From: Streptomyces fumanus
GTDB lineage: Bacteria > Actinomycetota > Actinomycetes > Streptomycetales > Streptomycetaceae
Assembly: GCF_014655295.1 (NCBI RefSeq)
Contig: NZ_BNBI01000011.1
Span: 62,001-126,000, forward strand
Direction: 5' to 3'
Length of the DNA: 64,000 nucleotides
Shown: piece by piece, positions 16,436 to 24,632 of the stretch
How the letters are laid out: every line of letters starts with the position of its first letter
How positions within the stretch are numbered: position 1 is the stretch's first letter
Program-made: the position numbers and the translations under genes
Notes under the pieces: model-generated
Seen by the model: only the letters and a program-made list of their open reading frames with translations
Told to the model about the DNA's origin: nothing
The model's database searches: none

Positions 16436-17452
16436 ATGTCTTCGACCGAACTGCCGTCCGTACCGCCCGCCGCCGTACTGCCGCGGGCCACGGCCGTACG
16501 GATCGCGGAGGGCGAGCGCCTGAGGTCGGTGCACCTGCCGGGCATCACCCTGACGGTGCGGTCGAGAACCCCGGCCCGCGAAGGACTGCCGCCCGCCCTG
16601 TACGTCCACGGCCTCGGCGGCTCCTCGCAGAACTGGTCGGCGATGATGCCCCTGCTGGACGACGTCCTCGACAACGAGGCCGTCGACCTGCCCGGCTTCG
16701 GCGACTCCCCGCCGCCGGACGACGGCAACTACTCGATATCGGCACACGCGCGTGCGGTGATCCGTTACCTCGACGCCTCGGGACGCGGACCCGTGCACCT
16801 GTTCGGCAACTCGCTCGGCGGCGCGGTCGTCACCCGGGTGGCCGCGGTCCGCCCCGACCTGGTGCGCACCCTGACCCTCGTCTCGCCCGCCCTCCCCGAG
16901 ATACGGGTGCAGCGCACCGCCGTGCCGACCGGGCTGCTGGCGCTGCCCGGGGCGGTGTCGCTGCTCACCCGGTTCAGCCGGGGCTGGACGGCCGAACAGC
17001 GCGTCCGCGGCGTGCTCGCCCTGTCCTACGGCGACCCCGGGCGGGTGTCGGAAGAGGGCTTCCGGCACGCGGTCGAGGAGATGGAACGACGGCAGCGGCT
17101 GCCGTACTTCTGGGACGCGATGGCGCGCTCCGCGCGGGGGATAGTCAACGCCTATACGGTCGGCGGTCAACACGGGCTGTGGCGCCAGGCCGAGCGGGTT
17201 CTCGCACCGACGCTGCTCATCTATGGTGGCCGGGACAAGCTCGTCGGCTACCGCATGGCCCAGCGCGCCGCCCGTGCCTTCCGTGACTCGCGGCTGCTGA
17301 CCCTGCCGGACGCCGGGCACGTCGCCATGATGGAGTATCCCGGGACGGTCGCCACGGCGTTCCGCGAACTCCTCGCGGACACGGGCGAGTCGGCGGGTGC
17401 CGCCGCCGACGACGATGACGACAGGTACGCCGACGACAGCACAGGAGGCTGA
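16436..17452 (+). CDS. Alpha/beta hydrolase
   Basis: 338 residues, ATG at 16436. Fold landmarks: YVHGLGGSSQNW (oxyanion HG), FGNSLGG (nucleophile Ser), IYGGRDKLVG (acid), LPDAGHVAMMEYP (His). A cap region lies between. It ends in an acidic tail (DDDDDRYADD). The DUF3152 gene starts 8 bases after its stop, so the two are likely cotranscribed. Substrate unknown. Confidence 0.87.
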   Translation: MSSTELPSVPPAAVLPRATAVRIAEGERLRSVHLPGITLTVRSRTPAREGLPPALYVHGLGGSSQNWSAMMPLLDDVLDNEAVDLPGFGDSPPPDDGNYSISAHARAVIRYLDASGRGPVHLFGNSLGGAVVTRVAAVRPDLVRTLTLVSPALPEIRVQRTAVPTGLLALPGAVSLLTRFSRGWTAEQRVRGVLALSYGDPGRVSEEGFRHAVEEMERRQRLPYFWDAMARSARGIVNAYTVGGQHGLWRQAERVLAPTLLIYGGRDKLVGYRMAQRAARAFRDSRLLTLPDAGHVAMMEYPGTVATAFRELLADTGESAGAAADDDDDRYADDSTGG

Positions 17453-17460
17453 GGCGCGAC

Positions 17461-19080
17461 GTGGGACGCCACAGCCGCCGCGGACCGGCCCCGAAGGTCT
17501 CCAGGACCTCCCGGGGGGCCGAGGGCAGCGACACCGCGGACACCGCCGGACCGCGCGAGCGGCGACGCGGGGCGGGGGACATCGAGCAGACACCGGGCAC
17601 GCCAGGACGCACCCCGCCGCAGAGGGGGGCGGCGCCGGGCGGGCGCGGGGGCGCGCGGTTGCCGGACGGGGCGCCCGCTCGTGGCGCGCGGCTGCCGGAC
17701 GGGACGCCTGCGCAGGGTGTGCCGAGGGTGCCGGACGGGACGCCTGCGCGTGGTGTGCCGAGGTTGCCGGACGGGACGCCCGCGCAGGGTGTGCCGAGGT
17801 TGCCCGATGGGACGCCTGCGCATGGTGTGCCGAGGTTGCCCGATGGGACGCCTGCGCATGGTGTGCCGCGTGCGTTCGAAGGAGGGCCCGGCACTCCCGC
17901 GCACGGGGTGCCGCAGGTGCGGGGCGGCCATCCCGAGCAGCGTGAAGCCGGTGGCGGCTGGGGCGAGTTGAGGGGGCGGGCCGGCGCGGCCGGCGCGGGG
18001 CAGGCGCCCGGCGTACCGCTTCCGCGGCAGCGGCAACGGCAGGCCCCGGTACCGGGCGGGCCCCGGCAGGACTACCTCGACGCCTTCGGGGCGGACGGCG
18101 ACGGCTTCGCGCCCCGCAAGTCCCCGAGCGCCGCCGCCGACCCCTACGCCACCGTCACCGACTGGAACGCCGCCGAGGACGCCGTCCGCACCCGCGGCAC
18201 GGCGCGCGCCGCCGTCGACGCGCCCCCCGCACCGTCGCGCGCGGGAGCGCCCGCCGAGGCGGACAAGGGCGGCAAGGGCCGTACCTACACCGGCATCGCG
18301 GCGGCCGCCGTCACCACCGTGCTGGCGATCGTCGTGGCCGGACAGGTCACCGACGGGCGCGCGGAGGACGCGGCGTCCCGTGCCGCCACCGACCAGGCGC
18401 GCGACCTCCACGTCCCCGCGCCGGACGTGAGCCGGCCCGCGAAGACCGGCCCCGGCGCGACCGGCGCCAAGGCGCCGCTGACGTACGCCCAGAAGATGAG
18501 CCGGACGTACCCGCTCAGCCCCACCCTGAAGGGCTCGGGGAAGTTCGACGCGGTCCCCGGGGTCGCCAAGGCGCCCGGGAAGGGGCAGAAGTTCACCTAC
18601 CGCGTGGACGTGGAGCGGGGGCTCCGCCTCGACGGCGGGCTCTTCGCACGCGCCGTGCAGGAGACGCTCAACGACGACCGGAGCTGGGCCCACAACGGCG
18701 CCCGTACGTTCGAACGCATCCACTCCGGGCACCCCGACTTCGTGATCACGCTCGCCAGTCCGGGCACCACCGCCGACTGGTGCGCGAAGTCCGGGCTGGA
18801 CACCACCATCGACAACGTGTCCTGCGACTCGGCCGCCACCGAACGCGTCATGATCAACGCCTACCGGTGGGCGCGCGGCGCCAAGACGTACGGTGACGCG
18901 AAGATCTACGCGTACCGGCAGATGCTGATCAACCACGAGGTCGGCCACCGTCTCGGCCACAACCACGTGACCTGCGACAAGGACGGCGATCTCGCGCCCG
19001 TCATGCAGCAGCAGACCAAGTTCCTGGAGTACGACGGCATCCGCTGCCGCGCCAACCCCTGGCCGTACCCGAACGACTGA
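17461..19080 (+). CDS. DUF3152 membrane-anchored zincin-like protein with repeat stalk
   Basis: 539 residues, GTG at 17461. Three parts: a basic, disordered N-terminus carrying about seven copies of a 12-residue repeat (RLPDGTPAHGVP-like); one transmembrane helix (TGIAAAAVTTVLAIVVAG, about residues 278-296); and an extracytoplasmic DUF3152 domain. Near its end the sequence HEVGHRLGHNHVTC contains a full HExxH plus a third His, the metzincin-type zinc site. A secreted, membrane-tethered metalloprotease is a reasonable inference, but activity of DUF3152 is not established to my knowledge. The repeat region is cytoplasmic by the positive-inside rule. Gene order with a TetR/DUF3107 pair resembles Mycobacterium. 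Confidence 0.8.
   Translation: MGRHSRRGPAPKVSRTSRGAEGSDTADTAGPRERRRGAGDIEQTPGTPGRTPPQRGAAPGGRGGARLPDGAPARGARLPDGTPAQGVPRVPDGTPARGVPRLPDGTPAQGVPRLPDGTPAHGVPRLPDGTPAHGVPRAFEGGPGTPAHGVPQVRGGHPEQREAGGGWGELRGRAGAAGAGQAPGVPLPRQRQRQAPVPGGPRQDYLDAFGADGDGFAPRKSPSAAADPYATVTDWNAAEDAVRTRGTARAAVDAPPAPSRAGAPAEADKGGKGRTYTGIAAAAVTTVLAIVVAGQVTDGRAEDAASRAATDQARDLHVPAPDVSRPAKTGPGATGAKAPLTYAQKMSRTYPLSPTLKGSGKFDAVPGVAKAPGKGQKFTYRVDVERGLRLDGGLFARAVQETLNDDRSWAHNGARTFERIHSGHPDFVITLASPGTTADWCAKSGLDTTIDNVSCDSAATERVMINAYRWARGAKTYGDAKIYAYRQMLINHEVGHRLGHNHVTCDKDGDLAPVMQQQTKFLEYDGIRCRANPWPYPND
17656..17913 (+). repeat. In-frame 36-bp minisatellite in the DUF3152 gene
   Basis: A first unit of 33 bases, five of 36 and a last drifted one of 45 encode RLPDGAPARGA, RLPDGTPAQGVP, RVPDGTPARGVP, RLPDGTPAQGVP, RLPDGTPAHGVP twice, then a divergent unit. 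The two RLPDGTPAHGVP copies are almost identical in DNA, indicating recent duplication. Confidence 0.9.
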
Positions 19081-19294
19081 GCCGCCGCCGGACTCCGGGC
19101 GTCACAAGGTGTGAGCGAGGGGTCGCCTAGCGCGACCGAACGCACGTCGCGCCGGAAAGTCACGACCGTTCACCCCTTTTGGTGGTGCGACGGACAACCG
19201 TCCATCACACCCCCACCTTGTCCGCTTACGTTCGTCCCGCTGTGAGTCGCCGGACCAACGGCGGCTCCCCACACGGGAGATCGGGAGTGCACGC

Positions 19295-21019
19295 GTGCGC
19301 ATCGGACTGCTTACGGAGGGTGGCTATCCGTATGTGAGCGGTGACGCGGGACTCTGGTGCGACCGGCTCGTACGCGGGCTCGACCAGCACGAGTTCGACG
19401 TCTACGCGCTCAGCCGCGACGAGCGCCAGGAGGACGCGGGCTGGGTCCCGCTGCCGCCGCAGGTCAGCCGGGTCCGCACCGCACCGCTGTGGACGGCCGA
19501 GGAGGACGGCGTCGGCTACGGACGGCGCACGCGCCGGCGCTTCACCGAGTACTACGGCGACCTCGCCGCCGCCCTCTGCGCGACCGCGGCGACCGGCCCG
19601 GCGGACCCTCCCGGGGATGCGGAGAACGCTTCGGCCATGGAGGCGGACCGTTTCGCCAACGCCCTCTACGGCCTCGCCGAACTCGCCCGCGACGAGGGCG
19701 GCCTGGTCGGCGCGCTCCGCTCCGAGACCGCCGTACGCGCCCTGGAGCGTGCCTGTCGCGCCCCCGGCGCCCAGCGCCCGGCACGTGAGGCGCGCGTGCC
19801 CGATCTGCTCACCGTCGCCGCGCACCTCGAACGCGCCCTGCGCCCCCTCTCCCTCGACTGGTACGACGACGCCGGCCTCGGCGCGGTCGACCTGTGCCAC
19901 GCGGCCTCCGGCGGCCCGGCGGCACTGCCCGGCCTGCTCGCCCGGCACTTCTTCGACGTCCCCCTGCTGGTCACCGAGTACGGCGTGCGCCTCCGTACGC
20001 ACTACCTGACCGCGCCCCGCACCACCCCCGCCATACGCGCGCTGCTCGCCGCCTTCCACGGCCGGCTCGCCGCCGAGACCTACCGGCGGGCCGCCGTCAT
20101 CACCCCCGGCAACGGGCACGCCCGCCGCTGGCAGGAACGGTGCGGAGCCGACCGCGCCAAGCTGCGCACCGTCTACCCCGGGATGGACGCGGCCCCGTTC
20201 GCCGAGGTGGGGGAGGCCCCGGAGAGCGCCGCCGACCCGGACACCCTCCTGTGGGTCGGCCGCGTCGAACCCACCAAGGACCTGGTCTCCCTCCTCCACG
20301 CCTTCGCCGAGATCCGCAAGGCGCAACCCGGGACGCGCCTGCGGATCATCGGCGCCCCCGACGGCCCCGAGGGCACCGCCTACCTCGCCCACTGCCAGGC
20401 GCTGGCCGCGCAGCTCTTCCCCGACGAGGCCGACGGCCCGCACGCCGTCGGCCACAACCCGGTCTCCTTCGACGAGATCGGAGGTCCGGAACTGCCCACC
20501 GCCGCCGACGCGTACGCCTCCGGCGCCCTGGTCGTCCTCTCCAGCGTCATCGAGGGCTTCCCGGTCGGCCTGGTCGAGGCCATGTTCAGCGGCCGCGCGA
20601 CGGTGTCCACGGACGTCGGCGCGGTGGTCGAGGTGATCGGCGGCACCGGGCTCGTCGTACCGCCGCGCAATCCGAGGGCGCTCGCGGAGGCGTGCGTATC
20701 GCTGCTGCGCGACCCCGAGCGCCGTGCACGCCTGGGCGCCGCGGCGCGCGCCCGCGCCCTCGAACTCTTCACCGTCGAGCAGAACGTCTCGGCGTTCCAC
20801 GGCCTCTACCTGGAGATCCTCTCGCGCACCCCGATCCGCCGCGTCCTCCTCGACGCCACCGGCGAACCCGTCCCGTTCGCCGCGCCCGCCGAGGCCCACG
20901 TCCCCGGCCGCTGGACCGGGCCGACGAGCCCCCTCGTCCCCCGGAGCCGCCCCGACTGGGCCGTGGACCCACCGGTCCGGGCGACCGCGCCGACCTCCGC
21001 CACGGAGGCGGTCCGATGA
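19295..21019 (+). CDS. PelF-type family 4 glycosyltransferase (DUF3492)
   Basis: 574 residues, GTG at 19295. The N-terminal DUF3492 region starts RIGLLTEGGYPYVSGDAGLW. The C-terminal GT-B half shows LLWVGRVEPTKDLVSLL and the E-x7-E signature EGFPVGLVEAMFSGR followed by GTGLVVPPRNP. This architecture is that of PelF, the cytosolic glycosyltransferase that polymerises N-acetylhexosamine from UDP-sugars in Pel biosynthesis. No signal or membrane helix. Its TGA overlaps the ATG of the next gene (ATGA at 21016-21019), so translation is coupled. Donor and product are inferred. Confidence 0.85.
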   Translation: MRIGLLTEGGYPYVSGDAGLWCDRLVRGLDQHEFDVYALSRDERQEDAGWVPLPPQVSRVRTAPLWTAEEDGVGYGRRTRRRFTEYYGDLAAALCATAATGPADPPGDAENASAMEADRFANALYGLAELARDEGGLVGALRSETAVRALERACRAPGAQRPAREARVPDLLTVAAHLERALRPLSLDWYDDAGLGAVDLCHAASGGPAALPGLLARHFFDVPLLVTEYGVRLRTHYLTAPRTTPAIRALLAAFHGRLAAETYRRAAVITPGNGHARRWQERCGADRAKLRTVYPGMDAAPFAEVGEAPESAADPDTLLWVGRVEPTKDLVSLLHAFAEIRKAQPGTRLRIIGAPDGPEGTAYLAHCQALAAQLFPDEADGPHAVGHNPVSFDEIGGPELPTAADAYASGALVVLSSVIEGFPVGLVEAMFSGRATVSTDVGAVVEVIGGTGLVVPPRNPRALAEACVSLLRDPERRARLGAAARARALELFTVEQNVSAFHGLYLEILSRTPIRRVLLDATGEPVPFAAPAEAHVPGRWTGPTSPLVPRSRPDWAVDPPVRATAPTSATEAVR

Positions 21020-22557
21020 ACGACCTCGAAGGCATCGGCGGCTTCGGCGACATCGACCGACCTGGCACCCCGAGCAGCCCCGGCGCGTGGGACGAACGGT
21101 CGCGGGCGTACCTCGACGGGGGCTCGGACCTGGGCTCGGTCCCGGCCCCGGGCTCGGTCCCGGCCCCGGGCTCGGTCCCGGCCCCGGGCGTGGACCCGGC
21201 CTCGGGCGTGGACCCGGCCTCGGGCGTGGACCCGGCCCCGGGCCTGGACCCGACCCCGGGCCCGGATGTGGCTCAGGGTTCGGACGCGGTCTCCGGAGCA
21301 GGGCGGAAGGCGGTTCGGACAGTGGTGTCCAGGCAGAACGCGAGCCTCGGTGCGGGTGCGGGTGCGGGTGCGGGTGCGGGTGCGGGTGCGGGCGCCGGTG
21401 CCGGCGCCGCTTCCGGCGTGGCGGAACGTCCCGCCGCACCCCGTCGCCCGGCGCCCGTCCGCCGGCTCGGCGCGGACCCCGTGAAGGCGCTGCTGCACCG
21501 GCACCGCGAGCTGTGCGAGCGGGCCGTGGACCCGCTGGAGATCGCGGCCGGCCTGGAGGCGCACGGCATCACCGACCGGACCGCCGCCCGCTTCCGCCAC
21601 CGGGACGTCTTCTCCCTCGCGGAGGAGATGTACGCCCGTGCCCCGCGCGGCGGTGACACACCGGCGGCCCCGGGCACCCGCGCGCCCTCGGCGGACTCCG
21701 ACCGCCCCGCGCCCCCACGTGCCGTCTGGGCCGCGCTGTCCCTCCTCCCCGGTCTGCTGTGCGCGGCGACGGTCGTCGGACTGCGGCTCACCCAGGGGCA
21801 GTCCCGCCTGTGCACGGCCGTCGGCGGTGCGCTGGCCGTCCTGCTGGCCCTGCGGGCGGCGCTGCGGCGCGGACCGCTCGGCGGCACCGACGACCACACC
21901 GGGCCCTGGGCCTGCTGGCTCGCCGGGTACGCCCTCCTCGGCGACGGACTCCTCGCCGCGGCCCTCGGCGGCGGTCCCGACGGCCCGCCCACCGGCGCCG
22001 CCGACGGCCCCTGGCCCGTCACCGTCGCCCCCGTGCTGGCGCTCACCGCGGCCTGCGCGCCGGCGGCCTGGTGCGCCCACCTGTTCACCACCGGCGCCCG
22101 CCGCAGACTGGCGACGAGCCGCGGACTGGAAGAGTTCGCCACCTCCGTACGGCCCCTGCTGTTCGGCAGCTTCGCCCTGTTCCTCGGTGCCCTGGCCGCC
22201 CTCCTCGCCCTGACCGCCGCAGCCCTCGGCGAGGAGCCCGCCTACCCGGAGGTCCTCACCCTGGGCGCCCTGCTGCTGTCGGCCCGCCTGCTCGCCGCGC
22301 ACGGCTTCGTCCACGCCCCCGCACTCGTCCTCACCGCCGCCGTGGCGGCCGAGGCCACCGCCCTGGCCTGTGTCTTCGCGAGCCGCCTCCCGCACTGCGG
22401 CCCGCTGGCCACCCCCGTCGAGGCGCTCGTCACCGCCTGGGGCCCCGGCGGCGTCCCCACCGCCGCCTGCGGTGCCGGAGCCCTCGCCCTGCTGGGCCAC
22501 GCGGCCCGGCGCCTCACCAGAGCCTCCGCCCACGCGCGACCGGAGCCCGGACCGTGA
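21016..22557 (+). CDS. Polytopic membrane protein with repeat-rich N-terminus
   Basis: 513 residues, ATG at 21016 overlapping the glycosyltransferase stop. The first 140 residues are low-complexity: a six-residue repeat (GSVPAP, later GVDPAS) and an Ala-Gly run encoded by GGTGCG hexamers. A conserved soluble segment follows (ALLHRHRELCERAVDPLEIAAG, FRHRDVFSLAEEMYARAPR), then about eight to ten hydrophobic helices. Position between a PelF-type transferase and an epimerase suggests the membrane partner that exports or anchors the polymer, comparable to PelG/PelE, but no sequence similarity to them was seen. It ends overlapping a possible small ORF (GTGA at 22554). Confidence 0.75.
   Translation: MNDLEGIGGFGDIDRPGTPSSPGAWDERSRAYLDGGSDLGSVPAPGSVPAPGSVPAPGVDPASGVDPASGVDPAPGLDPTPGPDVAQGSDAVSGAGRKAVRTVVSRQNASLGAGAGAGAGAGAGAGAGAGAASGVAERPAAPRRPAPVRRLGADPVKALLHRHRELCERAVDPLEIAAGLEAHGITDRTAARFRHRDVFSLAEEMYARAPRGGDTPAAPGTRAPSADSDRPAPPRAVWAALSLLPGLLCAATVVGLRLTQGQSRLCTAVGGALAVLLALRAALRRGPLGGTDDHTGPWACWLAGYALLGDGLLAAALGGGPDGPPTGAADGPWPVTVAPVLALTAACAPAAWCAHLFTTGARRRLATSRGLEEFATSVRPLLFGSFALFLGALAALLALTAAALGEEPAYPEVLTLGALLLSARLLAAHGFVHAPALVLTAAVAAEATALACVFASRLPHCGPLATPVEALVTAWGPGGVPTAACGAGALALLGHAARRLTRASAHARPEPGP
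21132..21414 (+). repeat. 18-bp and 6-bp in-frame repeats
   Basis: Three near-perfect 18-base units (GGCTCGGTCCCGGCCCCG) are followed by four drifted units reading GGCGTGGACCCGGCCTCG. A separate run of GGTGCG hexamers (about eight copies) spans 21349-21396. Both remain in frame in the membrane-protein gene. Confidence 0.9.
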
Positions 22558-22649
22558 CCGGTCCCGCCCCTCCGCCCCGGGCGGACACCCCCCACCTGCC
22601 CCCCGAGTCCGGCCCCCCCCGTGCCGGCGGACCCCGCATCACCCCCTGA
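22554..22649 (+). CDS. Possible 31-aa coupled small ORF
   Basis: GTG at 22554 overlaps the preceding stop (GTGA). It encodes a 31-residue Pro/Arg-rich peptide (VTGPAPPPRADTPHL at the start) ending TGA at 22647-22649. No ribosome site of its own; it could only be read by coupling. The composition is unlike a folded protein and it may be spacer. Confidence 0.2.
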   Translation: MTGPAPPPRADTPHLPPESGPPRAGGPRITP

Positions 22650-22662
22650 AGGAGAACCCCAC

Positions 22663-22710
22663 ATGACCACCTCCCGACCCGGAACCTCGGCCCCGGGAGC
22701 CGTCCGATGA
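22663..22710 (+). CDS. Possible 15-aa coupling peptide before the epimerase
   Basis: AAGGAGAA lies 5-8 bases before the ATG at 22663. The ORF reads MTTSRPGTSAPGAVR and stops at 22708-22710, overlapping the epimerase ATG by ATGA. The epimerase itself lacks a good ribosome site, so this minicistron may deliver ribosomes to it. Alternatively it is the relic of a deleted gene between the membrane protein and the epimerase. Confidence 0.35.
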   Translation: MTTSRPGTSAPGAVR

Positions 22711-23777
22711 GAGTCCTGCTGATCGGAGCCAACGGCTACATCGGCCGCTTCGTCGCCGACCGTCTGCTCGCCGACCCCGCCGTCCAGCTCACCGCCCTCG
22801 GCCGCGGCGACGACGCCGACGTCCGCTTCGACCTCGCCAGCGGCAGCCCCGGCGCTCTCACCCGCTTCCTCGACGCGGTCCACCCCGGCGTCGTCATCAA
22901 CTGCGCCGGCACCACCCGGGGCGGCGCCCGCGAACTGACCCGGCACAACACCGTCGCCGTCGCCACCGTCTGCGAGGCCCTGCGCCGCAGCGGCTGCGGC
23001 GCCCGCCTGGTACAGATCGGCTGCAGCTCCGAGTACGGCCCCAGCCAGCCCGGCTCCTCCACCGCCGAGGACGCCGTCCCGCGCCCCGGCGGCCCCTACG
23101 GCGTCAGCAAACTCGCCGCCACCGAACTGGTCCTCGGCTCCGGCCTGGACGCCGTCGTCCTCCGCGTCTTCTCACCGGCCGGCCCCGGCACCCCCGCCGG
23201 TTCACCCCTGGGCCGGCTCGCCGAGGCCATGCGTCGCGCCATGCAGTCCGGCGACGGCGAACTCCGCCTCGGCGGGCTCGGCGCCCAGCGCGACTTCGTC
23301 GACGTCCGCGATGTGGCCCGCGCCGTGCACGCCGCCTCCCTCTCCGCCGCACAGGGCGTGATCAACATCGGCTCCGGCCGGGCCGTCCGGCTCCGCGACG
23401 CCGCCGCCACCCTCGCCCGCGTGGCCGGCTACGGCGGCGCCCTGCACGAACTCGACGGCCCGCCCGGCGCCCTCCGGCCCACCATCGGCCACCCCCGCGG
23501 CGAATCCGTCGGCCACCGCGCCGACGGCCTCGGCCACCGCGCCGACGCCCCGGGGCACCACCGCGTCGACGGCATGGGCCACCACCGGATGGACGCCCTC
23601 GGCCACCGCGCCGACCCCGAACACGTCATCCCGGTCACGTACCCGTACCCGGACGGCTGCGGCAGTTGGCAGCAGGCCGACGTGCGCACCGCCCGCGACC
23701 GGCTCGGCTGGCGCCCCCGCATCAACCTGGAGGAATCCCTCGCCGACATCTGGATGGAGGCCGCGTGTCGTATCTGA
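22707..23777 (+). CDS. NAD-dependent sugar epimerase/dehydratase
   Basis: 356 residues of the extended SDR family, ATG at 22707. The Rossmann motif is GANGYIGRF near the start. The catalytic YGVSK (Tyr-x3-Lys) is around residue 131, preceded by QIGCSSEYG (catalytic Ser). Substrates are normally nucleotide-activated sugars; in this operon a UDP-N-acetylhexosamine is the likely one, by analogy with the epimerase PelX. Unusual: about 45 residues before the C-terminal domain are GHRAD/GHHRVD-type repeats (23485-23620), which may interrupt the substrate domain. It overlaps the next gene by 13 bases. Confidence 0.87.
   Translation: MRVLLIGANGYIGRFVADRLLADPAVQLTALGRGDDADVRFDLASGSPGALTRFLDAVHPGVVINCAGTTRGGARELTRHNTVAVATVCEALRRSGCGARLVQIGCSSEYGPSQPGSSTAEDAVPRPGGPYGVSKLAATELVLGSGLDAVVLRVFSPAGPGTPAGSPLGRLAEAMRRAMQSGDGELRLGGLGAQRDFVDVRDVARAVHAASLSAAQGVINIGSGRAVRLRDAAATLARVAGYGGALHELDGPPGALRPTIGHPRGESVGHRADGLGHRADAPGHHRVDGMGHHRMDALGHRADPEHVIPVTYPYPDGCGSWQQADVRTARDRLGWRPRINLEESLADIWMEAACRI
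23485..23620 (+). repeat. 21-24-bp in-frame repeat in the epimerase gene
   Basis: GGCCACCGCGCCGAC recurs in imperfect 21-24-base units, encoding GHRADGL, GHRADAP, GHHRVDGM, GHHRMDAL and GHRADP. It is preceded by a further GHPRGES unit. The repeats lie between the NAD-binding core and the C-terminal segment. Confidence 0.85.
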
Positions 23778-24523
23778 CCGGCACCAGACCGGCCGACCCG
23801 GGCACCGGCCTCCGCACCGGCCTCGGCGTCCCCGGCCTGGCCCACCCCCTCGTCGCCGCCGCCGAGTGGGCCGGACTCACCCGCCCCGGCACCCCGCTGC
23901 ACTGGGTCGTCCTCAACGTCGCCGACGGCCCCGGCGCCCACCCCGACCCGGACTGCCTGGCAGCGGCCGGCCGGCTGCGCAACGCGGGCGTGCGCGTCCT
24001 CGGCCACCTCGACGCCGCCCACGGCACCCGCGGCACCGGCGAACTGGTCCAGCAGGCCCGGCGGTACCTCGACTGGTACCGCGCCGACGGATTCCTGCTG
24101 CACCGCTGCCCCGCCGGCCGGACCGCCCTGCCCGCGGTCCGCCGCACGACCGGCGCCCTGCGCGCCGTCCGTGACGACGCCCACATCGTCCTCGGCCACG
24201 ACACCCACCCGCACCCCGGCTACGCCGCCCTCGGCGACCAGTTGGTGACCTTCCGCGGCCCCTGGACCGACTACCGGTGGTCCCAGGCGCCCGAGTGGAC
24301 CGCCGACCACCCGCCCGAGCGGTTCTGCCACTTCGTGCACGGCGTGCCCCGGCCCCACCTCGACGAGGCCCTGCGCATCGCCCGCTGGCAGGGCGCCGCC
24401 ACCATCTGGTTCACCGACCGCACCGACCGCACCCACCGGCACGGCAGCACCGGCCCCTGGGAGGCGATGCCCGGCTACTGGGACACCATCGTCTCGCAGG
24501 TCGGGACGGGTGTCTCGGAATGA
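23765..24523 (+). CDS. Spherulation-specific family 4 protein (putative glycoside hydrolase)
   Basis: 252 residues, GTG at 23765, starting 13 bases before the epimerase stop. Typical of the spherulin-4 family: LVAAAEWAGLTRPGTPLHWVVLNVADGPG (the second-strand region), GVRVLGHLDAAHGTRG, and a Trp-rich C-terminus (ATIWFTDRTDR). This family is related to the GH114-type hydrolases that cut alpha-1,4-galactosaminoglycans, including the hydrolase part of PelA. No signal peptide is visible, so action in the cytosol or export by another route must be assumed. Closes the sugar operon. Confidence 0.78.
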   Translation: MSYLTGTRPADPGTGLRTGLGVPGLAHPLVAAAEWAGLTRPGTPLHWVVLNVADGPGAHPDPDCLAAAGRLRNAGVRVLGHLDAAHGTRGTGELVQQARRYLDWYRADGFLLHRCPAGRTALPAVRRTTGALRAVRDDAHIVLGHDTHPHPGYAALGDQLVTFRGPWTDYRWSQAPEWTADHPPERFCHFVHGVPRPHLDEALRIARWQGAATIWFTDRTDRTHRHGSTGPWEAMPGYWDTIVSQVGTGVSE

Positions 24524-24560
24524 AAAAGCGCGTGGCAGTGTTACGGGGAGAACAACCGTC

Positions 24561-24632
24561 ATGATTGACCGACCAACGGAGTCCCCGTGTCGCTGCCACC
24601 CCTGGTCGAGCCAGCCTCTGAGCTCACCGTAG
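24561..24632 (+). CDS. Possible 23-aa Cys-containing uORF overlapping moeZ
   Basis: ATG at 24561 with ACGGGGAG about 9 bases upstream. It encodes MIDRPTESPCRCHPWSSQPL plus SSP, then TAG at 24630. The Cys-Arg-Cys codons (24588-24596) lie exactly over the moeZ GTG start (24587) in a different frame. Translation would thus compete with moeZ initiation. Could be chance. Confidence 0.3.
   Translation: MIDRPTESPCRCHPWSSQPLSSP

Noticed and set aside
19894..22557. An 887-codon frame fusing part of the glycosyltransferase region with the membrane protein
   Set aside because: The first 374 codons are an out-of-frame shadow of the glycosyltransferase (Arg/Pro-rich). The ATG at 21016 overlapping the stop is the true start.
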